A stretch of DNA of 64,000 nt from Vibrio sp. S9_S30 (GCF_014694455.1 NZ_JAAUWT010000004.1:186001-250000), one strand, 5' to 3'. Counted from the first letter of the stretch, positions 27,549 to 36,171 are shown. Program-made: numbers and translations. The notes: generated from the sequence alone by a model not told the origin.

Positions 27549-28519
27549 AAGATGACCTCTTCCTGCCGATAGTGTTCGAAATCTTCAAGGAGGTTACGCG
27601 CTTCAAAGTGTTTATGAGGCGCGCGGCGCAGCGTTACGTTAGAGAGCCATGCCACTTGTTCGCCATTGTCTTTCGCTACGCAAAAGCGCGATTGTTGGTC
27701 TTTGTCGTCCACCTTATTCACAAAGCCACGTACTGTGTAGTCTGTGTCGGCAACAAAAGGCGTAGGGAAATAAGCCCCTTCCATTCGAACAGGGAGTTTG
27801 GCGTGGAATTGAGGTTTGGTCGTGCTTTCAATTTGGATGCAGTTCAAAACGGAAAGCTGTAAAACGGAATCGAAAGCCAAAGGCGATAACCAGAAACGCA
27901 GCCCCGGTTGGATGGATTGCCAATGTTCTAACTGTGCCAAATTGAATTTTCCGGCGATGCCCTCCAGTTCATCATCCAAATAGATGTCACCGGTAATCGT
28001 TTGAAACAGTGGTCCATGAGTTGGGTGGAACGTTTGGTAGTAAAGAGATTGAGGCAATTGCAGTGGGTTTAGCGCTTTCGGTTTATTGGTGTGATGGGTG
28101 CTTGCGTGCTGGCTTTGAACATCAATGGTAGCCGTTGCGACGACGCAATCCTTACGAATCACTTTTCCGTTTTTGTTGGTCAAGTCCATCGTTAAACGGA
28201 GGTCAAATTGCCCCGTCGCGTTTTTGGTGCATTCAACGGAGAGAGATTGCGTTTTGCCAAACGGAATCGCAATGCCTCGAAGCTGTTCTACTTTTTCTAT
28301 GTAGAGCGGGAAAGGGGTGTCGACATCGGCACAGTGTGCCGCCGTTTGAACAAGCAGCTCCGTTGTATAGGCAAATGGAAATAAGCAAAGACCACCAAAC
28401 ACATGGTGTTTGAGCGCCACCATTTTATTCGGGTCGATGGTGATGTTGAGTTGTACTCGATCGTCCGTTTTTTGGATTGAGTCGGCCCAATGAATGAAAA
28501 AAGGCGTTGAAGTCGTCAT
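27545..28519 (-). CDS. PKS-type double-hotdog dehydratase (catalytically complete)
   Basis: This 324-aa protein looks like a free-standing polyketide-synthase dehydratase that removes water from beta-hydroxyacyl-ACP. The first hotdog has the HxxxGxxxxP motif (HVFGGLCLFP, His near residue 39). The second begins with YYQTFHPTHGPLFQTI, close to the usual GxxYGPxFQ, and has FDSVLQL, matching the catalytic DxxxQ. Both catalytic His and Asp are therefore present. It sits directly after a sister gene that keeps the His but not the Asp. The stop/start overlap is a single base, so equal production is expected. Confidence 0.82.
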   Translation of the reverse strand: MTTSTPFFIHWADSIQKTDDRVQLNITIDPNKMVALKHHVFGGLCLFPFAYTTELLVQTAAHCADVDTPFPLYIEKVEQLRGIAIPFGKTQSLSVECTKNATGQFDLRLTMDLTNKNGKVIRKDCVVATATIDVQSQHASTHHTNKPKALNPLQLPQSLYYQTFHPTHGPLFQTITGDIYLDDELEGIAGKFNLAQLEHWQSIQPGLRFWLSPLAFDSVLQLSVLNCIQIESTTKPQFHAKLPVRMEGAYFPTPFVADTDYTVRGFVNKVDDKDQQSRFCVAKDNGEQVAWLSNVTLRRAPHKHFEARNLLEDFEHYRQEEVIL

Positions 28520-29409
28520 CAGTTGCGTTTCTCCTGTAGTTGGTAATTCTTGAATTCCGCGATCAGGCTCATGTCTGAGCTATTCCACACCGTGACGTTT
28601 ACGTAACCCTCATTTTTTCCTCGGGAGACTTGTGTGATGAGGTGCGACTCTTTTACGGGACCATAAAATCGTAACGATTCGATATCCGCCGGCCATGCAG
28701 GGCGGTGTGTTAGGTAGGAATAAAAAACCAGATATTGCACGCCGGAAATGGCACCATGAGCGGGTGTGGCAAACGAGATTTCCGCACTGCTGCCAAGATA
28801 GTAATTAAGGCTGTCTTTCAGATCGGAGTGTCCATCTAAACAATGCTCTGTTGGGGACCATTGATAGTCAAAATTTGTTGTGCCAAATAGTGACCCCATG
28901 ATGGCTGCAGATTTCCTGCGGAAATTGTGTAACACCGACAGTTTAATGGGTGTAACATCGCTCGGTTTTTTATGCGTAGGGGCGTCATCTCGCTTGAATT
29001 CGAGCATCGCGGTAAGCGCAAGAACGTTCATTCGAATAACGCTTCCGCTTTTAGACAGTTTGTCGCACCCTATCGATAGGGCGTAATCGTTGTTTTGCTT
29101 ACGCCATTCGATGTACAGTTTGTTATCAATATCAGGCTGAACCTGAATAAAGCGCCTAGACTGAATGTGGCACAGTGAGAAGCTCTGAATATCGAGTTTC
29201 CCGTTCTCGAATTCTTCCACAAAGGGGCTTTGTTGAAGAAGTGCAACCGCGTATTCCATCAGAAAGACGGTCGGAATAACGACGTTACCGTTGATCTTGT
29301 GGGAATATAAGTAGCGATGTTCCGTTAAATTGATGCTCAGAACGCTGCGCAGTGTTTGGTTCTCAAATTCTTGTGAATCAAGGCTATGTTGTATAAGGCT
29401 AGAGGTCAT
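28519..29409 (-). CDS. PKS-type dehydratase paralogue lacking the catalytic Asp
   Basis: A 296-aa dehydratase-like protein. It has HKINGNVVIP (HxxxGxxxxP) near residues 37-46, followed by a second hotdog. At the place of the DxxxQ motif the sequence reads PAHGAISGVQY, with no Asp four residues before the Gln. It may be a structural partner of the neighbouring dehydratase, or may use only its His for isomerisation. Paired active/inactive dehydratases are known from reducing type II systems. Its start overlaps the ketosynthase stop by 4 bases. Confidence 0.72.
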   Translation of the reverse strand: MTSSLIQHSLDSQEFENQTLRSVLSINLTEHRYLYSHKINGNVVIPTVFLMEYAVALLQQSPFVEEFENGKLDIQSFSLCHIQSRRFIQVQPDIDNKLYIEWRKQNNDYALSIGCDKLSKSGSVIRMNVLALTAMLEFKRDDAPTHKKPSDVTPIKLSVLHNFRRKSAAIMGSLFGTTNFDYQWSPTEHCLDGHSDLKDSLNYYLGSSAEISFATPAHGAISGVQYLVFYSYLTHRPAWPADIESLRFYGPVKESHLITQVSRGKNEGYVNVTVWNSSDMSLIAEFKNYQLQEKRN

Positions 29410-30698
29410 TCTTCATCTCCAAACTTAGAAAATATGACGGTCGCATTTTGACCACCGAAGCCAAAGTTATTGGACATCGCGTGGCGAACGTGTAGCGTTC
29501 TTTTGCCTTCCCCAACGTAATCCAAATCGAGCTCGGGATCGGGTGTTTGGTAGTTACGAGTCCCATGTATCACGCCATCACGCATCGCGTTTATGCATGC
29601 GATAGCCTCCAATGCCCCTGCTGCCATAATTCCATGACCAATCATGGACTTAGTAGAAGAGATGGGAACGCGGTAAGCCTGTTCTCCAAACACTTTTTTA
29701 ATCGCATTGGTTTCTGTTTTGTCATTCATTTTGGTTGACGTGCCGTGAGCGTTGATGTAGTCAATCTGTTCAGGTTTTAACCCCGCGGTATTCAATGCAC
29801 CGGCTAATGTTCGGCACGCGGCTCTTCCTTCTGGATCCGGATCTGTTGCTCGATAGCCATCCGTGTAAGAACCGTATCCCGTCACTTCGGCTAAAATGGT
29901 CGCCCCGCGTTTCTGTGCCGATTCCAATTCCTCCAAGATAAGGACTCCGCAGCCACTGCCCATCACAAAGCCGCTTCGATTTGCATCGAAAGGTCGGCAT
30001 GCGGTATCGATATCTGGATTGGTTGTGAGTGCCCCAATACGGGTAAATCCGATCATGGCATTAAGGTCGAAATCGTATGCCCCACCGACGATGGCGGAGG
30101 TCATTCGACCACGGCGAATTTTCTCAAACGCTTCGCCAATGGCGTTATTACCTGACGCGCAGGCGGTGCCGATACTCAAGCTCGGACCAGTAAGATCGTA
30201 ATAACGTGAGGTGAAATGATTAATGCTATCTGCATCATCTACTTGTGTTCGAGTAGCAAGGGTAGGGCATTTCCTAAGCTCGTTTAGCCAAGCCTTGAGG
30301 TTCACTTCACCATCAGTGATGGCTTTTGCAAAAGTGGGCAAGTAGGTATCAACATCCATTGTTGGGCTATAGGGGCGATCAGCAATCATGCAGGCGGTGT
30401 CTTGGTAGACAGGATCGGAGAAATCGATGCCCGATTGATTGACGGCTTCTTCAATGGCAAGGAAGAACTTTTTGATGGATGGGTCTGCCGTGGACATGGC
30501 GGCCAATTTGCGGTTGGCAAGAATGTGTTCTTCCATTGAAGGCATCGTGGCAGCAATCGAGACAATGTCGCCTTTAATGGGCAGGTGGTTAATGTGGCTT
30601 ATGCCATTCTTACCCGCTAATAGAGATTGCCATAATGTTTCCGACCCTGCGCCAAAGGCACTAACGGCTCCCATGCCAGTTACGACCACGCGTTTCAT
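29406..30698 (-). CDS. Beta-ketoacyl-ACP synthase (second active ketosynthase)
   Basis: A FabF-type condensing enzyme of 430 aa. All catalytic residues are present: Cys in GTACASGNNAIGEA, His in NAHGTSTKMND, Lys in SSTKSMIGH and the second His in that same block. The N-terminal RVVVTGMGAVSAFG and C-terminal NNFGFGGQNATVIF are canonical. Its start overlaps the chain-length-factor gene by 4 bases (ATGA), the classic arrangement for a KS/CLF pair but with the order reversed here. It should extend ACP-bound chains with malonyl-ACP; a dedicated acyltransferase is absent, so FabD may supply malonyl groups. Confidence 0.93.
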   Translation of the reverse strand: MKRVVVTGMGAVSAFGAGSETLWQSLLAGKNGISHINHLPIKGDIVSIAATMPSMEEHILANRKLAAMSTADPSIKKFFLAIEEAVNQSGIDFSDPVYQDTACMIADRPYSPTMDVDTYLPTFAKAITDGEVNLKAWLNELRKCPTLATRTQVDDADSINHFTSRYYDLTGPSLSIGTACASGNNAIGEAFEKIRRGRMTSAIVGGAYDFDLNAMIGFTRIGALTTNPDIDTACRPFDANRSGFVMGSGCGVLILEELESAQKRGATILAEVTGYGSYTDGYRATDPDPEGRAACRTLAGALNTAGLKPEQIDYINAHGTSTKMNDKTETNAIKKVFGEQAYRVPISSTKSMIGHGIMAAGALEAIACINAMRDGVIHGTRNYQTPDPELDLDYVGEGKRTLHVRHAMSNNFGFGGQNATVIFSKFGDEE

Positions 30699-31930
30699 GA
30701 TTCTGACTCCTTGTTTATCAATAAGCTGACTTCATTGCCGAGATAGTCAATGTGATGACAAATGATCCGTTTGAGCGATGGGTTGTTGTTTAAGCTCTGG
30801 ACGTAATTCAGTTGTTTATTCAGTGGTTTGCGCTCGATATTTAAAACAGGCGCAAGGTATTGATGCTTTAATTGCAAGCAGGCATAAAATAACGAGCAAC
30901 CGCCCGCTGCACCGTACGCAAATCCGGTGTAGTCGTTTGAACACACAACGGGAATGTTGCCACCAAAAACGTTGAATGCGGCTTGCGCTTCACATTCGTC
31001 TAACTCTGGAATGCCGGACAGAGCTAACTGGATGGCATCGATGTGCGACGGGTGGGTATCGGCTTTGTGTAACAGCTTCTGAAAGTGCGCTTCAATGGCA
31101 GAGATGGTGCTCTGTTTTGATTGCTTAAATAACTTAGGCAAGTAATTGTTTTGATAAGCAACCACTTCGCCATAATGGTCTTGACCGCGCTGATTTGCTA
31201 ACGCTTTGCTTTCAATGACAAAGCTCACTCCCGCTTCAGCGGGCACAACGCCTTCATCTTCCAATGTTTTAGCAACGGGGTGTTTTTGTTCAAGCCTAAA
31301 CGTATGATCCAAAGAAGCTTCAGACTCTGCCGCGCCCGCGAGAATATGGGTAGCCCGCCCATCTTGAATGGCTTCCATGGCTTCCCCCACGGCCATGACG
31401 GCGCCAGCCGGACCATTGACAATGCTGTAGCTCATTCCACGTAGCCCATATTGAATGGACACTTGCCCCCCAGCGGTATTCGGTAGACGGGGTAAGATCC
31501 ACAGAGGTGGGAATTGACGATAATGTTCCAAACCTAACGATTCGTAGTTAATGGAAAGGTCATCGTTAAGACTGGCAAGATAAGGTGACGTGCAGTTTTG
31601 AAAACCTTGGCAGAAAAAAGATCCGTAGATAACGCCACTGGTTTCCTCATATTGCGCAAGTTGATTTGAATCCAACTGAGCATCGCGAAAAGCCAACGTT
31701 GCGCTGGAAACGCCAAGCTTAACTTGTAGCGTCATCATGCGAATGGATTTTTTATCTTTGATAAAATCGCGTGGATTAAAATCGGGTGCAGCACCAAGTG
31801 GATAGGGATAGGTGTCGTTAAATCGAATCCCCGTTTCAGCTTGCTGATGCCCGGCTAAATGTTCATCAAGGGTGATTCCGAGCGGAGTAAACCCGCCCAG
31901 TCCGGTAATCACCGCAACAGGTGTTGGCAT
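30695..31930 (-). CDS. Chain-length-factor-like ketosynthase (no catalytic residues)
   Basis: A 411-aa thiolase-fold protein. The N-terminus (AVITGLGGFTPLG) and overall length are those of FabF, but every catalytic position is altered. The active Cys region reads NGPAGAVMAVGEA, the first His motif (NAHGTST) is replaced by QLALSGI, and the second (KSMIGH) by SNDYTGFAYGAAG. This is how chain-length factors of type II polyketide synthases and the CLF domain of PUFA synthases look. It should pair with one of the two intact ketosynthases and set chain length. The 185 bases before it are mostly a ten-copy tandem repeat. Confidence 0.88.
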   Translation of the reverse strand: MPTPVAVITGLGGFTPLGITLDEHLAGHQQAETGIRFNDTYPYPLGAAPDFNPRDFIKDKKSIRMMTLQVKLGVSSATLAFRDAQLDSNQLAQYEETSGVIYGSFFCQGFQNCTSPYLASLNDDLSINYESLGLEHYRQFPPLWILPRLPNTAGGQVSIQYGLRGMSYSIVNGPAGAVMAVGEAMEAIQDGRATHILAGAAESEASLDHTFRLEQKHPVAKTLEDEGVVPAEAGVSFVIESKALANQRGQDHYGEVVAYQNNYLPKLFKQSKQSTISAIEAHFQKLLHKADTHPSHIDAIQLALSGIPELDECEAQAAFNVFGGNIPVVCSNDYTGFAYGAAGGCSLFYACLQLKHQYLAPVLNIERKPLNKQLNYVQSLNNNPSLKRIICHHIDYLGNEVSLLINKESES

Positions 31931-31952
31931 GGATATTTCCTTATTTTTCCTG

Positions 31953-32112
31953 AGGTTGAATAATTCTGAGGTTAAATTGTTCCGAGGTTGAATCGTTCTT
32001 AGGTTGCATTGTTCTTAGGTTGCATTGTTTCAAGGTCGAATTGTTTCAAGGCCAAATTGTTTCAAGGTTGAATTGTTCCAAGGTTGAATTGTTCCAAGGT
32101 CGAATAGCTCCG
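31953..32112 (-). repeat. Ten-copy tandem repeat, 16-bp unit, inside the polyketide-like operon
   Basis: Ten consecutive 16-bp units in perfect register, plus-strand consensus AGGTTGAATTGTTCCA, fill most of the gap between two operon genes. An eleventh, more divergent unit (32113-32128) covers the stop and last codons of the preceding ketosynthase gene, so the array may have grown from that 3' end. Two central units (32065-32096) are identical. The period is not a multiple of three, and each unit is AT-rich on the transcript. No hairpin-forming palindrome is obvious. Confidence 0.97.
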
Positions 32113-32115
32113 AGG

Positions 32116-33387
32116 CTAAAATTGAACCGTAGTAACGTGTTCAGTCTTTGTCTCGGGAATTGAATTACGTTCAAATATTAAAGTGGTGTTGGAGCCCCCT
32201 ATACCACTTGAATTGTTCATGCAGTAACGAAGCTGATGGGGTATCGGGGATTTCCCAACCAAATTGATATCGCATGAGGGATCGAGATGATCGAGGTTTG
32301 GATTGGCGTGCAACGTTTGAGTGAGTAGGCTTTGGACACAGATGATGGATTCAATGGCACCGCTTGCAGCCAATGTATGTCCTAGCATGGCTTTACTGCT
32401 GTTCACTAATGGGCAGCGATCTTGAAAAACATCGTTAATGGCTTTCGATTCTTCTTTGTCATTGGAGAGCGTTGAAGTGCCATGTGCATTAATGTAATCA
32501 ATTTGATGTGGCTGTAAATTCGCATCGGCTAACGCACCGCGCATCGCTTTCGCTTTACCTCTAGGGCAGGGATCCGTCATCCTAAAAGCATCCATGGAAG
32601 AGGAAAAACCTGCGACGCTGGCCAGTATTTTCGCCCCCCTTTGAATCGCGTGCTCCCGACTTTCGAGCACCAATGCTCCAGCTCCTTCTCCAAGTACAAA
32701 CCCGTTTCTGAGTTTGTCGAATGGTCTCATAGCGCGAACAGCATCATCGCTTTTGGAGTGCATGTTGAGCTGGCTAAAACCAGAGAGAAAAGAGGGAGAA
32801 AGCCGGCTGTCAGCCCCTCCTGCGACCATAACGGTTGCTTCACCGGAACGGATCATGTTGTAAGCCTGCCCGATAGCGAGGCTAGCACTCGTGCACGCGT
32901 TGACGATGGTGTTGCCATACCCGGTGATCCCCGTCGCGACCGAGGATTGAGCCAGTACAATGTTTGGGTAGGTATCAAGAAACCACTTGGGATTGCGAGA
33001 GGCGAGAGGCGTGGGTTGATGCTCATCGCACAGTGATACACCTGTTCCGACAATCATGCCTGAAGAAAGTGCAGGTAGGGATTGAGGAGAATCGAATCCT
33101 GCGTCTTCCAGTGCACTCAGTACTGAATGGCAAAACATGGTGCTTATTCTGCCCATGTTCCTTAAATTCTTTTTGCTTATGTTCCAACTTCCGTAGAAAT
33201 CGGAAAAATGGAATGAGTCTTTGCAAGAAGCCAACAGATGAACGCCATGACCAGACAACCAGTCTTGGCGGCTGATTGGTTTAATTCCAGACTGATTATC
33301 CAAGACTTGATTCCATACCTCTGAAACGGTATTGCCCAATGAGGTATATAAACCCATTCCAGTTATGACGACATCTGAAGGTTTCAT
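32116..33387 (-). CDS. Beta-ketoacyl-ACP synthase (first active ketosynthase)
   Basis: A FabF-type condensing enzyme of 423 aa. Catalytic Cys in NACTSASLAIGQA, His in NAHGTSTLSND, Lys/His in SSKAMLGHTLAASGA are all present, as is the N-terminal VVITGMGLYTSLG. The C-terminus ends MNNSSGIGGSNTTLIF, a variant of the usual NSFGFGGTN. It follows the acyl carrier protein gene by a single base. Its sequence differs clearly from the other intact ketosynthase of the operon, so they probably have different roles, such as priming versus elongation or partnering the chain-length factor. Confidence 0.92.
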   Translation of the reverse strand: MKPSDVVITGMGLYTSLGNTVSEVWNQVLDNQSGIKPISRQDWLSGHGVHLLASCKDSFHFSDFYGSWNISKKNLRNMGRISTMFCHSVLSALEDAGFDSPQSLPALSSGMIVGTGVSLCDEHQPTPLASRNPKWFLDTYPNIVLAQSSVATGITGYGNTIVNACTSASLAIGQAYNMIRSGEATVMVAGGADSRLSPSFLSGFSQLNMHSKSDDAVRAMRPFDKLRNGFVLGEGAGALVLESREHAIQRGAKILASVAGFSSSMDAFRMTDPCPRGKAKAMRGALADANLQPHQIDYINAHGTSTLSNDKEESKAINDVFQDRCPLVNSSKAMLGHTLAASGAIESIICVQSLLTQTLHANPNLDHLDPSCDINLVGKSPIPHQLRYCMNNSSGIGGSNTTLIFERNSIPETKTEHVTTVQF

Positions 33388-33388
33388 A

Positions 33389-33760
33389 TTATGCTGCCTG
33401 TTTGTGAGAAACGAATTTTACGAGACTATCAACTCTGAAAAATACATCGGCTGATTGGTTGTTTATAAATTCACTTATAACGGAATCGGAATAATGAGGA
33501 TAATCACTTCTAAGTCTTGAAATTATCTCGTCAGAAACCTTACCTTCCGAATTTAAAAAGTTACCCTCTTGCAAGAATGCCGGAAATATATCTCCAGCTG
33601 AAATTTTAAGTTGGTACTTTTGCTCTATTGAATAAATGATGTCGACAAAATCGATAGACTCCGCAGCAAGGTCATCAACGAGATTTGCCTGTTCTGTTAC
33701 TTCTTCAGGTTCAACACCTAATACTTCTACAAGAATTTCACTTACTTCATTAAATAACAT
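33389..33760 (-). CDS. Acyl carrier protein with C-terminal extension
   Basis: The first gene of the operon encodes a 123-aa acyl carrier protein. The phosphopantetheine Ser is in DDLAAESIDFVDII, a DSL-like motif with Glu-Ser-Ile in place of Asp-Ser-Leu. Helices I-III span residues 1-65. The remaining 55 residues are unusual for a carrier protein (normally about 80 aa) and may be a docking extension. Ribosome site AAGGA lies 8 bases before the ATG. The gene is AT-rich like its upstream region. Confidence 0.88.
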   Translation of the reverse strand: MLFNEVSEILVEVLGVEPEEVTEQANLVDDLAAESIDFVDIIYSIEQKYQLKISAGDIFPAFLQEGNFLNSEGKVSDEIISRLRSDYPHYSDSVISEFINNQSADVFFRVDSLVKFVSHKQAA

Positions 33761-34799
33761 TCTATTTCCTTTTTACTGTGTATCTGAACATCTTTTAAAA
33801 CTCTAGCATGAATAAAAAAGTCTTGTAAAACAATTATTTATCAAGTAAATCATTAGGGTGAGATTACCCCTTCCTTTTATTAATGATAAAAAGAATTAGT
33901 AGTGCGTCGCATTTTAATAATAAATTTAAATATTGTTTATATCATTAATATCTTTTCTCTTTGGATGTTTGTTTATTGATTTTTCTATTATTTCAAATCA
34001 TTGAAATTGACTAAATAGTTAATTAAGGATATCTATTGAAGTTAAATATAAAATTAATTATGAAAAGGTGGTTTGATTTCCGAATATCCAGGATTCAGTA
34101 ACTTTTACTTTTATAAATCATGGGCGATAAATTGAAAATGAAATGCAATAAATGGCACTAATATTGATTAATAATCTATTCTAAATGCCAATATTGTTCA
34201 CTTTATTTTCTATTTAACTCGTTACCCTATACAGGCTCGATGCTTTTTGAAGTACAGAAAAAACGTACTTCAGAAGGGGTTAAATGCAGTGGATTACGAG
34301 CCCCGAAGCCGTCTCGAGTATTGCTCAGATGTACTGCGTTAGTAATATAATGCTCAAGGCTGTAAATATACGTAAAATCGTATAATTGACATGAACTCAA
34401 TATTTTTCCCATGAATAAAAAGGGAGTATGTTTCGCTCCAATCTGGTTTTTATCCGCTTTTCGTCTTAAAACAGCCCGTAATGTGGATGTCTTCCTTGGT
34501 GCTAATGGTAACTAAGCATAGTGTGTAATGATGACCTAGAAGCTCATCCTTGCACACGATTTGGGTATAAGCGCCATTGACACACCAGTCCTATTTCGCA
34601 ACGGTGGAGTCACCCTTTGCTCAGACAAACACACTTCTGTTTCTAGTGGGGCTGGCTGGACGTCGTGAATTTAGCTGCAAAGATGCAATAAGTCGATATG
34701 GTAAGGAGAGGTTAGTTCCGTTTACAGTGCGTTTGGGTTCAAATGAAGGATCGATATCACACTTTTTTAAGCTGCTTAGTGAGTAACAACCAACAAAAA
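33761..34799. other. 1-kb AT-rich region upstream of the polyketide-like operon
   Basis: No supported gene was found. From 33761 to about 34230 the sequence is extremely AT-rich, with many runs of A and T, and should hold the operon's promoter and perhaps H-NS-type silencing sites. A short inverted repeat GGGT/ACCC lies at 33856-33873. From about 34430 the composition becomes ordinary, but no recognisable domain appears in any frame; a 69-codon frame at 34577-34786 has no ribosome site. Confidence 0.6.
34238..34263. promoter_or_regulatory. Inverted repeat in the upstream region of the operon
   Basis: TGAAGTAC and GTACTTCA arms, a perfect 8-bp match, flank an A-rich 9-base loop. It lies about 480 bases before the acyl carrier protein start. 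It could be a regulator operator or a terminator for an unseen transcript. Confidence 0.4.
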
Positions 34800-34823
34800 A
34801 GCCAGCTCTATGTTGAGCTGGCT
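34800..34823 (-). terminator. Terminator of purC
   Basis: AGCCAGCTC/GAGCTGGCT stem with a 6-base loop, followed on the minus strand by TTTTTTG. Confidence 0.93.
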
Positions 34824-34848
34824 GTATGGGGACATTGAGTAGAGATAA

Positions 34849-35955
34849 TCAATCTACGATGAGGTTGTACTGGTTACGAAGAACGTGGATGATTTCCTGT
34901 TTTGGGTTGTCGCTTAGGACGATTGCTTTGCCAGTAATCTTTTCTGCGATGTCGAGGTAAGTTTTGGAGATATCCATCAGAGCAGATTCTGGCAGTACGT
35001 TGTTCTTTGCGAGAGCGAAGCGTTCGTCCATGCGCTCTTTGTTCAGTAGAATGTCGGGTTCTGGGAAGTAGTTTAATAAGAACTGTCTGAACCCTTCTTT
35101 CGAATTCTCAACAATCCGACCTTTATTGTATTCCGCTTCATCCCAAATGCGCGAAGAATCGGGTGTACCCACTTCGTCCATGTAGATCAGCTTTTCATTG
35201 CCAGAAGCATCAGTGACGTAACCAAACTCAAACTTCGTATCAACAAAAATTTGGTTAATCTCTGCAAGCGCTTTGCTGATCACCTCGAACCCTTCTTTCA
35301 GTAGGTTTTCGTAATGGGCGATATCATCGGCTTTTGAAAAATTGAAAGCTTCGTAGTTATCTTCAATGTTCTTTCGAGTGACGTTGACGTCGTCGGCTTC
35401 AGGAACGCCAGGAATACCCTTCAAAATACCTTTTGTCGATGGCGTCATTAGCAGTTCTGGTAGGGCTTTATCCTTTTCGAGATGCTCTGGAAGCTCTATG
35501 CCACAGAACTCACGTTCGCCGTTTGCATAGGCACGCCACATTGACCCTGTAATGTATTTACGACAAATAGCCTCGATCATCACAGGTTTTGCTTTTTGCA
35601 CGATCCAAACAAATGGATGAGGAATATCAAGAATGTGACTGTCTGCCAAGCCATTATCTTTGAACAATTTAAACCAGTGATTTGAGATGGCGTTTAGTGC
35701 TGCGCCTTTTCCAGGAACCCCTTTTAAACCGCCTTCTCCGTGCCAAATGCAGTCAAAGGCTGAGATTCTGTCGCTGATAACCATAATTGCCAAAGGTGCA
35801 TCTGGTGAAACGTCATACCCTTTTTCTTTGATCAGTCTTTGGCTGTCTTCTTCAGTTAGCCAGTAAACAGAACGAACTTTACCGCTATGGACGGGTTTGT
35901 TCGTACGAATTGGGAGATCATCATTAACGGCAAGTACTTGATCAGCTAAGCTCAT
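34849..35955 (-). CDS. purC: SAICAR synthetase, long form
   Basis: Phosphoribosylaminoimidazole-succinocarboxamide synthase of purine biosynthesis. The 368-aa length is the long form seen in vibrios and relatives, rather than the 237-aa E. coli form. Motifs: [10 protein letters not shown] near the N-terminus, [24 protein letters not shown], and [11 protein letters not shown] with [12 protein letters not shown] chose the ATG at 35955 (AGGA 8 bases upstream, homology begins MSLADQVL) rather than 35979. A PurR operator and promoter lie about 180-230 bases upstream. It is monocistronic with a strong terminator. Confidence 0.96.
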   Translation of the reverse strand: MSLADQVLAVNDDLPIRTNKPVHSGKVRSVYWLTEEDSQRLIKEKGYDVSPDAPLAIMVISDRISAFDCIWHGEGGLKGVPGKGAALNAISNHWFKLFKDNGLADSHILDIPHPFVWIVQKAKPVMIEAICRKYITGSMWRAYANGEREFCGIELPEHLEKDKALPELLMTPSTKGILKGIPGVPEADDVNVTRKNIEDNYEAFNFSKADDIAHYENLLKEGFEVISKALAEINQIFVDTKFEFGYVTDASGNEKLIYMDEVGTPDSSRIWDEAEYNKGRIVENSKEGFRQFLLNYFPEPDILLNKERMDERFALAKNNVLPESALMDISKTYLDIAEKITGKAIVLSDNPKQEIIHVLRNQYNLIVD

Positions 35956-36137
35956 TGCGACATTCCTATCTAATTTCAAACGTCAAAGAGGGCACAAAGA
36001 GTCAGTTTGGTTTGCTCTAAATGGTTTTGAAAGCTCGAATCAATGACAGCGACGGCGGTGTCGATGTTGTTGAACGAGATGAGACCAAACTAACCTCAGA
36101 GCGGCAATGCCCACTCCGAAAAGTGCAGATGTTGCGC

Positions 36138-36146
36138 ATGATACCA
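36138..36146 (-). promoter_or_regulatory. Probable purC promoter, extended -10
   Basis: On the minus strand TGGTATCAT gives an extended -10 element (TGnTATnnT). It lies about 25 bases downstream of the PurR box and implies a leader of roughly 170-180 bases. Confidence 0.5.
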
Positions 36147-36171
36147 GAACTTTTTTACTCTTCCAGACAAA

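Noticed and set aside
31953..32112. CRISPR array
   Set aside because: Units of 16 bp follow each other with no spacers, and no cas gene is nearby. The same applies to the other arrays.
24733..33760. Aryl polyene gene cluster
   Set aside because: No ammonia-lyase, aryl-CoA ligase, methyltransferase, glycosyl- or acyltransferase, outer-membrane carrier or MMPL exporter was found; only the KS/CLF/DH/KR logic is shared.
34577..34786. Possible 69-codon gene upstream of the ACP region
   Set aside because: No ribosome site, no recognisable domain, and a composition typical of chance frames.
33761..34848. tRNA or small RNA gene in the long gap
   Set aside because: No cloverleaf or promoter-terminator pair could be made out by eye; a covariance search would be needed.
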